Assembly: GCF_000004075.3 (NCBI RefSeq)
Contig: NC_026657.2
Location: forward strand, 33,466,732 to 33,530,731
DNA: 64,000 bases
Direction of reading: 5' to 3'
Origin: Cucumis sativus
Lineage: Eukaryota > Streptophyta > Magnoliopsida > Cucurbitales > Cucurbitaceae
Numbering within the stretch: position 1 is the first letter of the stretch; each line of letters begins with the position of its first letter. Below, in pieces: positions 10,101 through 21,175 of the stretch. The position numbers were made by a program, and so were the translations under genes. The notes beneath the pieces were generated by a model. The model searched no databases. It saw nothing but the letters and a program-made list of their open reading frames with translations, and had not been told where the DNA came from.

Positions 10101-13100
10101 TCTTTGTCTTGGAAGAAAACCTTATTTTCTCAAGGTGGTCGACTCACTGATTTAGTCTGTTTCAGGTGGAATTTATATATGTATATATATATATCTTTTC
10201 GTCTGCTTAGAATCTCTTCTTTGTTGGAGCCAAGTAAGAAAGGTTATGACAAGGATTTTCATAAAAAGATTATCCGTAGAAAAGAAGCTCTTTCCCTACC
10301 AGTTGCATCGTTCTAAACTTGATTAATTTTAGGATTAGATTTTCTAAACATGTTCGTACTTGGTAACTTGGTCCGAAGAGTTGCATGATTATCTTCCTTC
10401 TTGTTTTCCTTTTTCCTTTTCCCATTCTTGTTTCTCATTATGAAATTATCGATCCATTTTATCTGAATAGGTTGATGTTGCAATTATTGAAGTTGGTCTT
10501 GGGGGAACGTATGATTCAACAAATGTGGTATGCTCTGCCTATTATAATAGGTTTATTCCAAATGTTTTTGATACTGAAATTATTAAATCTTAAAATTAAT
10601 AAAAATTGATTGATCAATTAGTGGTTGTTGTGCAGATTGAAGAACCTATAGTATGTGGCATCACTTCGCTTGGGATGGACCACATGGAGATATTAGGCAT
10701 ATCTTTCTTACTTGTTATTAAGTTTTTCTATCTTCAGTTTTCTAGGTTTAAATTCTTTCATGTGCATTTTATGGGGAAAACCATTCAAGTGCCGAGATGG
10801 AGATGACTTGCAGTATGAATTCTAGAAACAAATTAATGGTCAAATGCTATAAGCCTGGTTCAGGCATTCATGTGTGATACAAAAAATTAGTTAACTGTGA
10901 ATTTGGGGTAGGTTGTTGAAATTAGATTTTGACAGTGACACATGTTCCAGGAGACTCGCTTGGGATGATTGCTTCACACAAGGCTGGAATTCTCAAGGTA
11001 CAGTGTCAATGTAAGCAATTGCAATAACATGATTTGTTTATTTTGTTCTAAACATGACTACCCAGGGTAGTATTCTACTTTGATTTTAGAAATCACATTT
11101 TTGAAGAATAAAATACCGCAATATTGCACAAAGTGTTATTCATGATTTTGCTTATTTATTTTCTAGCGGATAAGTGTAAATATGCCCAATCACTACTGTA
11201 TTTCTACTTTGAGTATACAAAATTAGAGTTCTAAAGAAACAAATATAAATATATTTCACACTATGCCTGATTTTCACTCATATTCTGAGTCAGCTTCACA
11301 TCTTGTGTCCATGTAAAGCCTCAAGTTCCTGCATTCACAGTACCACAGCTTCCGGAAGCAATGGATGTTATCCAGAAGAAGGCACGTGAGCTTATGGTAA
11401 TTTTCTTCTTCCCACGAGAAGAGTAGTTACAACTCCAGCTAAACTTTGGCTTATAAGCAGCTTCATGTTTCTTGGGTTTGCATTTATCTGTGAACTGAAT
11501 GGAATCATGAAATGGATTTCTTTTTCAACGACATTTTGGAGCAAGCAGTTAAGCAGTGAAATACTTGTTGATCTTTGTTTTAAAAAATTTAAGGATTTTG
11601 TAGTTAAGAGTTTTGGTCATGTTGTAACAGTGATAAAAAAGTGGGTTTCTATGTCCATAATCATATACACACTCACACAGACGTACACACATACATACAT
11701 ATTACATGTACGTATATATAACAGCGATAAAAGCCTCACATCAATGGGTGTTGATATTAGTAGAGCAATGACAGATTGCGCCACATCTTATTGAATTTCT
11801 TTGGTTTTACCAAAAGAAAGTCCTCTAGGTTAATGCTTGTGGAGATGTAGTATTCTTTTTAAGCACGTCACTGGATTCTACTATGTTTTCTGGTTCCTGT
11901 TGTTGGTATCATGTATGAGCTCCAAGTTATTTTGTAATTATGTTTGATCTTACATGCATAGCAGTTGGAGATCCTTTATGTAACTCCTTGGTATCCCCTT
12001 ATACTTTTGTTAATCTTTTATAGTTTTATTCAATGAAATCATCTCTTGTCACAGAAAACAAATAACATTTTCGTGGCTGAAGAGAATTTCATAGAGATAG
12101 GCTAAAATTCTACATGGGGTGGTATGGGTATTATTCGAAAGGTCTAGAATAGCAAATGTGTACATTTTAATGGGGGATGTGAAGAGTCATAATACGAAAC
12201 CTCAGTAGACATTAACCTATGTGCCTATTGCAGGTCCCGTTAGAGGTAGCTGAACCACTTAACGATAAAAAGCTGGATGGATTGAAGCTTGGCATGTCTG
12301 GTGATCACCAGTTCGTTAATTCTGGTCTTGCTGTCTCCCTTTGTAAATGTTGGCTTCAGAGGACTGGAAACTGGGAAAGGATGCTCCTAAATGTTGGTTC
12401 AATCTTCACATTTTACTTTATGCTTATCATGGTGTTTTTGTGATGGATCTTTTCTTGAATTGTTAGTCGTGGCACTTAGAAAGCGTGAGAATATGGTGAC
12501 GGGAAGTGTTAGGTTTGTTAGTCTATTCTTCCCCACTCCTTGTCGACATGCATGTTGTGTAATGGATGTGCTTCTCTTGCCATACGTACATGCATGTACA
12601 CGCATCTCCCATCTATCAAAATGTTGGATGATATTAGATAACTATTTTATCTAATATCTATTTTATCTAGGCAGCTAAAGGATTTTGCGCCTTAATCAAA
12701 CTGGAGGAGTTGACCTTTTTCTTCTTCTTATTATTTTCTTAAACAAAGATATTTTAAACCTTGTGATTATCTCTGTCTTTTGCACAACTCAGGGTTGCAA
12801 AGGGGCCAAAATACCAGCTGCATTTCTTAGAGGTCTTTCAACTGCCAATCTTTCAGGGAGAGCTCAGACAGTTTATGATTATTATACATCGTCATTTAAT
12901 TCAACAACGCAGTCTGACAACTCAAATGGAGATTTAGTATTCTATTTGGATGGTGCTCATAGTCCAGAAAGCATGGAGGCTTGTGCTAGCTGGTTCTCTA
13001 GTGTTGTGAAGGGCAATCATAAGTCGTTAAATAGTTTTAGGGCTAAAAATGTGGACAGAGATTCAGGAAATGATGACCCTGTAAAAGTTCTGCAGGAAGC

Positions 13101-16100
13101 CGAGTCCACAAAGTTATCAAAGCAGGTATTTTCCATAATTAACATTATATTGTGGGATTTTAGTGTTTCTTTTCATCGTTACTGGTGAATTTCTTCTAGT
13201 ACAGTCTACTACAATTTATTTGGGTAACCTATTAAATTTGGATGTTGTAAAAGACAGTCAATTTTATTTTTCCTGTTTTTTAGGTTCTCCTATTCAATTG
13301 CATGGAAGTGAGAGACCCACATATATTACTTCCACGACTAGTGAATACATGTGCTTCCTCAGGTATACACTTGTATCCTTGTTATTTTATTTTATTTGTT
13401 TTTTAAAAAGATATATATAACTAGTACAATGCAATACTATACTGAAAAAAGAGAGTACAAAAGGAGAGGAAGAAGAGGCTACCTTCCAACCTAGCTAAGG
13501 AAGTTATAAACATCTCGAATTGGCTTGGATGTTAGCCTTTTTGTATATAGTGTATTCTACGTGACTCATTTTGGTACCAAAAAATTTTGCATCTGCATTT
13601 TGGGCACAAGAAACTGAGGCTTCAAATGTTATTGGGTTTTTTCAACTTAAATAACCCACAAAAAGCTGCAATAATCACAATTCAATTTTCCTTCCCCTTA
13701 CATACAGGCTCATTGTACGTTAAGCCATATTATCCTCCACTTTTGGGTGCATAGTCTTTGATTCAAATCTTCATAAAATACATGTTGTTTAGACTATATA
13801 TATATATATAATTGATATAATGTAAAGAGATTGATGCTTAAAAATACTAAATTCTGATGGAGAAAGGTGAATAAAATAACAAGAAAGATATAAGAAAAAA
13901 TTATAATTAAGAAATAAGAAAAACTTACAATTAAGAACGATATAACATGATATATCTTCCATCTCATGGTCAATATTAAACATAATGCATGAAGGAGATG
14001 ACAGAAAGTTGAGGATTATTCTTTTGGATTTTATCTAAGATATTCAACTTGGAATGGAGAAGAGTCCATGCAAGTTGCAACAGCCAATTTAATCCCTCTG
14101 GTCAATCATATTTTGTGTTGAGGGTCTAACTGCCTTATGGCGTGGTATCTTGCTGAGTAGAGAGGGCCATGGTGATTTCCAGGAAGCTTCTGATAGAATT
14201 CTAACAGGCCGATTCATTGGCAAGCAGTAAATGCTTAACTGTGGTGGTTCTGAAGTAATTTTCCTTTTCTGCAGCAAATTTTGATAAAAAGGTGTTTTTT
14301 GTTTATTATAATTGGAAAAAGGGTTAATAGGCACGCCTCATTAATCTTCATTTCAAATCAGCAGGGTTTTAAGATTTGGAGCCCATTTTTCTGACGTTGG
14401 TCTTTTAATGTAGGTGTTCATTTTTCGAAAGCCCTTTTTGTCCCTACCATGTCAACGTATAGCAAAGTCTCTTCTGGTAATTCAGTGACTTCATCAGATA
14501 ATATAAGCAAGGATTTGTCATGGCAACTCAACCTACAGAGACTTTGGGAGAAGATTATGCATGGAAAGGGTATTTATTCATTCTCTTATTGTTCTCAAGT
14601 GTGCACAACAATTGATTATATTATGTTAGTTCTTTGTCTGTTTTTTATATAATGCAGTTATGCCTGTCGTGCATTCTCTAATCTCTATGGAAGTGAAATG
14701 TTTGTTTAATTCCAATCTGGCTTTAGTTTGTTTGAAAATAGAGATAATTAATAGAAATTCTTCAAATTCTTTCTGTGGAATATAATATATATATGAAATT
14801 GTTACAATGATCAGCATTCAGCAATATGAATAACCAATATTAGATACCCACTTGTGGAGGGAATACTAAACTTCAAACTTTAGGGAGGAGGTGTTTGAGC
14901 CCCCAATTTCAAGTGAGTGGAGTGGGCTATTATAGCCCATTCCATTTTGGAGCTCCAATTATAAGTTAGTGTTTTCAACTATTATAACCTACATTTAATT
15001 TGAGGGTTACTATTTCAAAATCATATTTGTTACAGTGTGTACTATTTTCTATATAGACTTTATAGTTTGCACTCTAAAAAGAGATTATTATATCTCGGAC
15101 TAAAATAATAGACTATACCCAACCACAAACTATTATAATCCATAAACTATATTAAAACTGACTATAGTTACCAATTTAGCACCCCAAACACCATCTTAGT
15201 TCTTCAAATGAAATAAATAAACCTTTGATGAAGCTGTAAGTTTTAGTCTGTATCAACCAGTGGTTATTCTTGAATTTACCAATGAAAAATATAGAAGTAA
15301 TAAGTTTCACTGCACTGATTACATTGATACAAAAATGGAAAAGAATTAGAAAGTTCTCTTCGGGAGGTTGGACTTTCCACTTCAGAACCTTATAGTGAAA
15401 CGCTTTTTGTTAGGATACCCATAGAACACCGTAGCTCCCTAAATATTTCCTTCCCTGACGTAACAGAATGTTATCTTATATGTTACTACAAAATAGGGCC
15501 CCACCCCACATATACGTCCACAAGACTCCCTCCCAATTAAAAAAATAACTGGCCTGAGACTTAGGATTCTTTTTTTCTCTTTTTAGATGGAATCTCAAGC
15601 TTTTATTAAGGAAAAATAAAGGAACAGAAACATCCCTACTGAAGGAGCCAAACCAGATTGAACTGCATAAAGTAATGGGCTCCGATCCAAAAGTATATGC
15701 TGCGACAATGGATAATTACAAAAGTTGTAGAAGACTAACGTTCTTAGTCAAGGATAAGCATTAAAGCTGGCAAGAGACTACACCTCTTCCTAGGATTTCT
15801 CAATTGCTCTAACTATCCTGATATTTTTCTGAAATCAAAGGCCCTACAAAAGGGCCAAAAAAGCCAGCTTGCCACAAAATCGAACCCTTCTCTCATAGTG
15901 GCCGATTCAAAGAACCTCCTCCTCATTATATTTAGAATAACTAGAACTACAAACTATTTCAAGCCAAACAAACACGTACAAATACAACAAACAATCACAG
16001 ACCTGAGTGTGATGATGCAGCAAAGTAATGGCTTACTGTGTGTGATAGGCCTCTTTTGAAGGTTTTGTATTGCTATAAAAATGGTGTAACTCACAGGCAA

Positions 16101-17131
16101 GTCACTTATACGTAGTTCCGTAGAACAATATTTATATTTGGTGATGCAGCAAAATGATTCCATTTGACATTGGCAATTCACTTGACACTTTATATAAATG
16201 AACAGCATTGTAAGGCTATCGATAGTTTAAATACTTAACTCACGATAGATCTCTATTTGTAGTAGGTGATTTTGTAAAGGAGTCAACTAATTATTTATGT
16301 TTTAATTTTTCTTATTTAAATCATGATCAAACATGGTTGTCATCTCATTTGCTTGTGATTACCAGATGCTATATTAGAAAAGGATCTTAAGCTAGACAGT
16401 GAGCGGGGTTTGCCTGCTCTGTATGAAGATTCACTCTCAAGTCTTTCGGAGAACAACTTGAGTAGCAGTGCAGTGATGCCTTCGTTGCCATTGGCGATAA
16501 AATGGTTGAGAGATTGCGTTCGAGAATCCCCATCCATTAGACTACAGGTTAGATATTTCACTGAATTAGCGCAGTCAAATCTCACTCTGTGAATGGCGTG
16601 TGAAACTTCTGTTTCTTGACACCATATTTTGGCCTTTTGACTCTTAAATAGTTTTCAAGTGGAACAAGATGGTGGTGGGAATAGTTTGTTCTTTTCATTG
16701 GTAGATGAAAGTTGGGAATAGTCGTCATAGGGTGATAGTCTGATAGATATCTAAGTCATAACTTTTCTTCTTCTATTCTCTCTTTCTTCATTGATCATAA
16801 TTCTGCAGATTTCTCCATGATCCGCATTTACTTTGTGCTTGGTTGAGGTCTTCAAAGTTGTATTTCATGAGTCATGCATTTACTTTGTGCTTGGTTGAGG
16901 TCTTCAGAGTTGTATTTCACGAGTCATGCATTTACTTTGTGCTTGGTTGAGTTCTTCAGAGTTGTATTTCATGAGTCATGCAATTCATTGTATTCTTTTC
17001 TAAGATTAAATTAAAAAAGAAAAAGAAGATAACGAAAATAGTTGTTTATTTAAATTCTGTGTTGGATTCAGGTTCTTGTCACTGGATCACTTCATCTAGT
17101 AGGAGACGTGTTAAAACTATTAAAAAGGTGA
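7127..17131 (+). CDS. FPGS: Folylpolyglutamate synthase (15 exons)
   Basis: Adds glutamates to folate cofactors (ATP-dependent Mur-ligase family) and so retains and activates folates for one-carbon metabolism. Exons: 7127-7270, 7516-7581, 8546-8655, 8886-8946, 9668-9751, 10471-10527, 10636-10696, 10951-10997, 11319-11396, 12234-12392, 12793-13125, 13284-13362, 14414-14569, 16366-16547, 17072-17131; 558 residues. Visible signatures are the P-loop GTKGKGST (residues 66-73), [20 protein letters not shown], the [12 protein letters not shown] block, [18 protein letters not shown], the [15 protein letters not shown] motif, and the C-terminal [19 protein letters not shown]. Intron 7 (10697-10950) must use a GC donor to keep the conserved ILGDSLG. 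The exon 10/11 junction is the least certain. There is no clear transit peptide at the chosen ATG, so a cytosolic isoform is possible, but an alternative 5' exon could change that. Confidence 0.93.
7755..8100 (+). mobile_element. Degenerate LINE (non-LTR) reverse transcriptase fragment in FPGS intron 2
   Basis: A frame around 7768-7890 reads [17 protein letters not shown] followed by D-S-FTMAFVK, resembling the fingers region of plant LINE reverse transcriptases (LxxxKAPGPDGFTMAFFQ). A stop follows at once (the TAA after VVH) and the frame decays. Sequence up to about 8100 may belong to the same relic. It lies inside an intron in sense orientation. The match is by eye and rests on one short motif. 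Confidence 0.4.
9528..9562. repeat. A-tract followed by (AT)n microsatellite
   Basis: About 13 A followed by about ten AT units in FPGS intron 4. The A-tract sits next to a motif like the tail of a retroposon. Confidence 0.9.
14883..15195. mobile_element. Tourist/PIF-like MITE in FPGS intron 13
   Basis: The left end reads GGAGGTGTTTGAGCCCCCAA. The right end, read on the opposite strand, is GATGGTGTTTGGGGTGCTAA. These form an imperfect terminal inverted repeat around GGTGTTTG. The element (about 313 bp) is flanked on both sides by TTA, matching the 3-bp target duplication of Tourist/PIF-Harbinger MITEs. It has no coding capacity. The sequence between is AT-rich and contains several TATAATAG/CTATTATA motifs in both orientations. 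Confidence 0.55.
16825..16980 (+). repeat. 3 x 52-bp tandem repeat in FPGS intron 14
   Basis: Three adjacent copies of a 52-bp unit beginning CATTTACTTTGTGCTTGG and ending CATGAGTCATG lie at 16825-16876, 16877-16928 and 16929-16980. Only about three substitutions separate them. The array lies wholly within the last intron and ends about 90 bp before the final exon. Confidence 0.95.
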
Positions 17132-17616
17132 TGTTAGATGAACATGAACTCATCCGGTCTCCCCCATCGTTAAGGATGTGGTATTCCAAACTTCCAAGGA
17201 TCTGCCTGTCGGTTGGGTTTCTTCCCAATTTTCTTTTGTTCATTCAATTCATGTCTCAATAAATTAATTTTGAAGTTATTTGGTATTCATTTTCTGGTGG
17301 TAGATATTTCATGGAAAAATAAAACTTTATTCTTTTTCAAGGTGCAAATCATTGAGATTTTGGTAATATACTATTTATTTGTTCAATAACTTCTGGTGTT
17401 TGTGATAGTATCTCTTCTTGAATCTTTCTAACGTTCAACTTTGTAGCTTGGCCTTTGCTTTTAATACCACAATCATTATTTATTTATTTTTATTGAGATT
17501 TGAATTCTAAATTCAAGGGAGGGAAGGCATGTCAATTATCTCTCATATTTTGAATAAAATTGTCCTATTTCATTTGATTTATTTTTTTTAAGTCGAAAAA
17601 TGAACTAAAATATTTA

Positions 17617-17734
17617 CAAATATAGTAAAATGATGATAGTTATCTATCATTAATAGATGCTAAGAGCCACTGACAACTATTAGTGTCCATCACTATTTTT
17701 CACCGATAGAGTATGTAGTTTTGCCATATTTATA
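17617..17734. repeat. Foldback-family element
   Basis: Begins CAAATATAGTAAAAT and ends TTTTGCCATATTTATA, with CTATCATTAATAGATG inside. A diverged member of the dispersed CAAATATAGCAAAA family. Confidence 0.55.
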
Positions 17735-17940
17735 AACATTTTTAGCAATTTTTTTTATTTAAAACAAATTTACAGATTTGAGATTTAAATTCTGAATTTG
17801 AGGATGCGAATGCATGCATTATCTCTCATATTTTGCTCAAAGAATGAAATTGACATATTTGATTTGCTTAATTCATTTGGTGCTAGGAATCGTTTTCAAC
17901 ATACGTTGTTTTCAAATATACCAAAATAAACTAAAACATT

Positions 17941-18080
17941 TATAAATATAGCAAAATGTTGATATATACTGTGATAAATTTCTATCATCTATCATTGATA
18001 GATGTTAGTAGATCCTAACTTATTAGTGTCATTTACTATTTTTGACCGGTAGAGTATGAAGTTTTGTTATATTTATAAAT
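17941..18080. repeat. Foldback-family element
   Basis: Begins TATAAATATAGCAAAAT and ends GTTTTGTTATATTTATAAAT, with CTATCATTGATAGATG inside. It is parallel to the member at 17617 (both share a later CTATTTTT-GACCGGTAGAGTATG-type segment), so these two probably arose by one longer local duplication. Confidence 0.6.
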
Positions 18081-18923
18081 ATTTTTAACAACTTTTTTAT
18101 CTAAAATAAATTCACAAATATGAGAAGAGGATTCAAGTTTCAAGTCTGACTATAAAAACTTTTATTAATGCTTACTATATACGCACTAAAATAACTCCTC
18201 ATAAATATTGAATGTCTTACACTCAACCTCAGTGAAGTTTGTTTGCATAAATGCTTAAGGATTATTTTGTTTAAATGAAGCATTGTAAGTCAAAACTCTT
18301 CTAAAGAAACAAAAATGGTAAACTTTGTTGTGTGATCAATACGTTCAGATGTCGAAGGAGTACACTGATAAAAGCATCTTGAACTTATTCTTATTTCCTC
18401 TTGTCCACCAACATAGAAAAATCTATTAAGAGGTCAGAGATACGTGTCCTCTCACATTCTCGATTTTTGAATCCGAGACTTTGGAATTTTAAAGGAGACA
18501 AAACCACTACACTAAAGACAGAATATAATAAAAAAACGCATTATTTAAGATATATGGTAGGAATGAGTATCATTCGAGAGAAGAAAAAAAAACAAAAACA
18601 AAAACAAAGATACAAAAGAAAGGAAAAAGGAAATGAAGGCGTTGTTTCTGGAACTCTCAAGTTCAAAATTGTTGATTCTTATCAATATTTATTACTTCAA
18701 GCCTTTGCACTCGTTTTAATTTTGAAAAGTTGTATTAAATGACAAAACTATAGATCGTGATAGACAAACATATTTATATTATTACGATTTGTCGCTAATA
18801 AACCCTAATTTTTTTTCTATAATTATAAATATTTGAAAACAACTCTTGAGTTTTAGGATAATTATAATGGACAATAATTTTACAAATAATAGTTAAGTAT
18901 ATGTTAACATTTTTAAACATTTG

Positions 18924-19045
18924 CAAATATAGCAAAGTTCACTTATAGACTTTTATCCCCTTATAGTTTATTAGTGAAAAACCAATATTTACAACATGGT
19001 TGATAGACTTTTGACAGATTTAACTATATTTATAATTTTTTGCTA
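18924..19045. repeat. Foldback-family element
   Basis: Begins CAAATATAGCAAAGTTC, contains ACCAATATTTACAACATGG and TGATAGACTTTTGACAG, and ends near TTTTTTGCTATAC. It shares the internal ACCAATATTTRCAACATG segment with the element at 28660. Confidence 0.55.
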
Positions 19046-21175
19046 TACATATATCCCTTAGTTTTTTACCTTTTACACATCAAATAAATGTTTAAAATTT
19101 TGCTTAATAAAGATAAAAAGAAAAACACAATGGTAAATGGAGTAAATAAAAATAAGTCTCAAATAATAAAAACCTTCACCCATACCCAATGTAGATGTGT
19201 ATTTTCAAGTCAAAAGGATTGAGGTTTTAGAATGAAGGATGACAAATTAAGTATTGCTTTGAATGAATTGAAAAGCTTATAATGTGCAATTTCCATATAA
19301 AATAGACAAAAGAAAACATCCTCTATTAAATTCAACTTCAATTGTTGCTATCATAAGATGTAACAAAATATGATAACAAAAAAGGCACAAGTCCATATAA
19401 CTAATGAAAATAAATGGTACTCACATTCAAATTTTTTAAAAAAAGTTAACTAACGTTTTAAGTTAAATTTATAATGTTCATACATGTAGATTATCATTAA
19501 TTAATTATTTTAGATTAGGGTTTACTTCTCATAATTTTACACTACTATTTCAAGAGTTACACACCTTTAGTTTTCATTTTATTGCTAATTTTTACTATTT
19601 CACAATTTTGTCCCAAATTTTCACTAATGCTTACTTTTGTATTTGTTTTTTTATTCCTTTTTATTACCTTAACTTTTAGTTAATTAATTTAAAGTAATTA
19701 AAAGGTGAAAATGTGTTATTAATTATAATGGTGAGAAACTAACATAAATATAAATTTAATTAATTTTTCTATTTTTTTAAAAAATACCCTATAATTTACT
19801 TAGTTCTCTTAAATTAATTAATAAATATTAACAAGTAAAAGTATAAATCTTAAAATTAAGAGAGAGATAATTTTTTTTTAATCTAAAGTTAAAAATGTAA
19901 AACTAGACTTAAAATAATTTAATTTAGAGGTTGAAAAAAAATATATTTTCCTTAAAATAATTAATGGTGTAAAGAAAAGTGTAATTATCCCCAAATTATG
20001 GTGTAAAGATATATTGTAAATTGTAGTGGGAAGGTTGTAGTCTAGAACAGCTATATCTTTGTTGTGATTCCATTTACCAAATATAATAAGATGGCATTAA
20101 TGTCACATTCCTAAAATGACTTTTTCCTTTTCTTTCAACCTTTTACTACATCACATAATAGAGAAGCAAAACACTATCATTTAAATCCTCAACTTAGAGT
20201 GGTTTTTGCCTTAAAATGTCCAATTTTAGTGCATTTACTTTCAACCAATCTTAACAGGGACTGCTTCTTTAGGATTGATTTTTCTACCAAATATTTTGTT
20301 ATTTATTATCATTTTTACTCTAAGTTTTGAAAACATACCCACGTAGAAAATATGAATCTTCATAAATGTAGTAAAACAAATCAAAGTACGACTAAAATAT
20401 GTCGAATCGAAACCGAACAACTTATGCATAAATGAAACCGAATCGAAATTGAATGGTTTATGTATCAATAAAAGTTCTACAAAATTACAAACATAGGTTA
20501 TATTAATTTGTACGGTAATTAAATTGAAGTTTGAAACTGGTTTGGTTTTAGAATCGGTTTAACGTCTTAAACCAAACCGAACCGCATAAGAATCAATTTC
20601 AATTCAACACAAATCGAATTAAACCATGTACATTTGATTTCGGTTTGGTTTTCAACTATTTTTTGAACATCCTTCGTAGAAACTATTTGTAAAATATTTT
20701 TTTTTAGCAGTTTTGTGATATAAAACAAAATAGCTATAAAATATTATAATACTTATTTAATCTGTCTTAATAAAGTTAAATTGAAAACTTGATTAAAAGT
20801 AAACAAATTTTTGTTTAGTACAAATTTATTGTTAGAGGAGGTAGAAGGTTCATTTAAATAAGTTTTATTTATTTATTTATAGTAAAATAACTAAAATTCA
20901 ACAAAAGGTTTAACAATAATGAGAATAATAATAGAAAAATGAAGAGGAGGTGGCGAAGTATGATTGGCTGATGATAGAGTACATAATAATAACCATTTTA
21001 AATTTCAAAATTATTTATTTTAATGAAAAAAAGAAAATGAAAATCGGGCCATTAACAAACACCTAACGACAAAACGGTTCCTTCTTCCTTCCTCAACTCC
21101 TTTAACTTTCTCTCTCTATATCCCCATTTCTCTCTCTCTTTCGATGCACCAAACACTTTCATTCTGCAACTCCAC

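Larger units (their letters stand above)
17132..21175. other. Gene-poor AT-rich region between FPGS and KOBITO1-like gene
   Basis: No supported gene. It contains three foldback elements (17617, 17941, 18924). Around 20400-20660 there is a run of AACCGAA/TTCGGTTT-type motifs in both orientations, a common plant dispersed sequence. The open frame at 18401-18742 is a Lys-rich translation of an A-rich stretch and is not supported. The last 150 bp is pyrimidine-rich (CTCTCTCTATATCCCC) and probably holds the promoter and leader of the KOBITO1-like gene. Confidence 0.65.

Noticed and set aside
12660-12720. Possible extra FPGS exon after TCTAG at 12660-12671
   Set aside because: Including it breaks the frame into exon 11, while joining 12392 to 12793 preserves both frame and family sequence.
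16825-16980. CRISPR-like array
   Set aside because: The three units are directly adjacent with no spacers, and the context is a plant intron.
18401-18742. 113-codon open frame
   Set aside because: Mostly Lys-rich translation of A-rich DNA; no domain or gene context.
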